From positions 620,001 through 684,000 of the forward strand of contig JAKFAO010000012.1 of assembly GCA_021527695.1 (NCBI GenBank): a DNA stretch of 64,000 nucleotides, written 5' to 3'. The notes beneath the pieces were generated by a model. The model was not told the DNA's origin. It saw only the letters and a program-made list of their open reading frames with translations, and made no database searches. Positions 62,623-64,000 of the stretch are shown piece after piece; position 1 is the stretch's first letter; each line of letters begins with the position of its first letter. The translations under genes and the position numbers were made by a program. This DNA comes from Naematelia aurantialba (Eukaryota > Basidiomycota > Tremellomycetes > Tremellales > Naemateliaceae).

Positions 62623-64000
62623 ATGACGACGAACGCGTACGGTGTGGTGGCCATCACTGTCGACTTTGCATTTGAGCCGTCCGCCGCCTCTTGGTCAGTG
62701 ACGGTACCCTTTGGTTCGTCCGTGGATGACATCGTTGGGCTTGCTCTCGAGGCGCGGGACCGAAAGGACGGTCCGGCGTGGAGGTCTCAGTGGGAGGCGC
62801 CGGCAAGTACGAGTACAAGAACTCGCCGGACGGATCATTGGGGATTGCGGGAAGTGCGTGTGGTGGAAGAAGGGAGCTGGTGGACTGAGGACCAGGTCAA
62901 GGACTACAGGAGTCGTGAGTCCGTCCAATATGCTTTCCGTGACACGCTCAAGGAAATCCCCCGTAGCCGTACTTGATCGCTCTACTGTCCTTCCGATACC
63001 AGGTGTATCGACATACGGTCTCATCCCGCCGAACTCCCGTCTTCTGACTATATCCGCACATCTGCCTAACACCACTTCCCTAGATCCGGTGGTCACGACA
63101 CTCCCCGTGGTCGCTGGTACCACGACAGCCCACCTACTCGAGCAGCTCAGGTCGGAACTTGGTCTTCCCCGCGCTGCGGCGGCCATAGCGGGAGGGAAGG
63201 AGAGACAAAAACGAGTGAAGGGTCGAACGAGCATCAGCTCTGCTTGGCTGTCTGCGGGGTCTCGCGGGACAGAATCCGCCGAGGATGTGATCAGCTGGCA
63301 AGTGACGTGGAAAGGGGCAGGCTCAAGTGGAGTGCTGGCTCTAGACGAGCGAATCCTGGATAGGATCGGAAAGGAGTCAATACTGGTCATCGACGTCAGA
63401 GTGGACGAAGGCTGGCTCTTTCAGAAGACAACGACGTCCCCCGGCCTGCCTTATTCGCCTACAGAAGGAGACATGGAGCATGCTGGCTTCCAAACCCATT
63501 TATCGCCGGCTCAGCCCAACCGGGCCCTGGACACAGTTGCCAAGTCAGAAGATGTGCCAATCAGCCCTACCCCCTCAAGCAGGAGTACACGCCTCTCCGA
63601 GCTATTCCACGGCTGGCTAGAGGCCAACAAGCATCCGGCTCCACCTCCATCGCCCCAGGGGTCTGTCAAAGTGCCGCTTGGCCATCCAAGTCAGACCGCA
63701 GACGGAATACGCGGCTCTGGACCCATCGAGGTAACGGAGCTGCGGATGGCTGATGGAAGAGCCTTGAGTGTGTCGGGACCTATCAATGCGAAGCTACTCG
63801 GATTAGAGGATGGGACCTCGAGTGACAATGTTTTGAGACAGGACGCGAGCGGGGTAGGAGTGATGGGGGCACCTGGAGAATCAGAAGATAGTGGCGACGA
63901 ATGGGAGCGCTTCCTTGTGAGCAGTTTCTCTCTTGTCCGCTATACGGGTGCTCAGTTGTGTAGAGTGACCTGAACCTGCACGGACCCAAGAGGGAAGCAA
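62623..64000 (+). CDS. Unknown protein, cut by the right edge of the window
   Basis: Exon 1 (62623-62914) and exon 2 (63003-63916) join in phase 1 across a short GTGAGT-CAG intron. A third exon probably starts near 63992 and leaves the window. Exon 1 gives AYGVVAITVDFAFEPSAASW and FGSSVDDIVGLALEARDRK, a beta-grasp-like or ubiquitin-like opening. Exon 2 has LLTISAHLPNTTSLDPVVTT, TTAHLLEQLRSELGLPRAAA and VLALDERILDRIGKESILVI, then a Ser/Pro-rich region, LFHGWLEANKHPAP, and an acidic end (ESEDSGDEWERFL). No signal peptide. I do not recognise the family. The start at 62623 is the first ATG in frame. Confidence 0.6.

Noticed and set aside
1..64000. CRISPR arrays, tRNA and rRNA genes
   Set aside because: None found; the short repeats present are microsatellites without spacer structure, and no tRNA B-box with matching arms was seen on reading both strands.

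Overview
The window looks like nuclear DNA of a basidiomycete fungus, most likely a tremellomycetous yeast. Nearly every gene is split by short introns (about 50-70 nt) with GTGAGT, GTACGT or GTATGT donors. Intergenic gaps are small, coding DNA is GC-rich, and the set includes HUT1, TPA1/OFD1, an FG nucleoporin, PP4 and Gtb1. The placement in Tremellomycetes is an inference; no rRNA or other marker is present. Exons were joined by eye from splice signals and frame, so inner exon edges are less certain than gene identities.

Layout. 1-7.3 kb: a gene cut by the left edge, a Ser/Thr/Pro-rich protein, an acyl-CoA-ligase-like membrane protein (minus) and a membrane-anchored cytochrome-b5-like (MAPR) protein. 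7.5-12.6 kb: glucosidase II beta and ETF-ubiquinone oxidoreductase, divergent. 12.6-14.8 kb: a pyrimidine-rich stretch with microsatellites and no gene, followed by a small four-exon orphan gene. 16.5-22.1 kb: the accessory part, four tandem minus-strand genes for small secreted eight-cysteine proteins with the same three-exon structure. 23-33 kb: glutamate decarboxylase, a four-span membrane protein, the UDP-galactose transporter HUT1, a cyclase-family hydrolase and an ER-lumenal DnaJ ending in KDEL. 33-42.8 kb: a CRAL-TRIO protein with a long tail, two unsplit orphan genes, TPA1/OFD1 dioxygenase and a low-complexity protein. 43-51 kb: a Nup49-like nucleoporin, PP4 catalytic subunit, a GNAT acetyltransferase and glutamine synthetase. 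52-64 kb: a surface protein with a Pro5 tandem repeat, a hidden DMAC1-like gene, a GDSL phospholipase, SDH assembly factor 2, an NTF2-like membrane protein and a gene cut by the right edge.

Functional themes. Glucosidase II beta, the KDEL DnaJ and HUT1 all serve glycoprotein folding and glycosylation in the ER/Golgi. ETF-QO, SDHAF2 and the DMAC1-like protein are mitochondrial. Glutamate decarboxylase and glutamine synthetase both draw on glutamate. No operon-like arrangement is expected in a fungus. The least explained parts are the secreted cysteine-rich family, the Pro5-repeat surface protein and the two intronless orphans.
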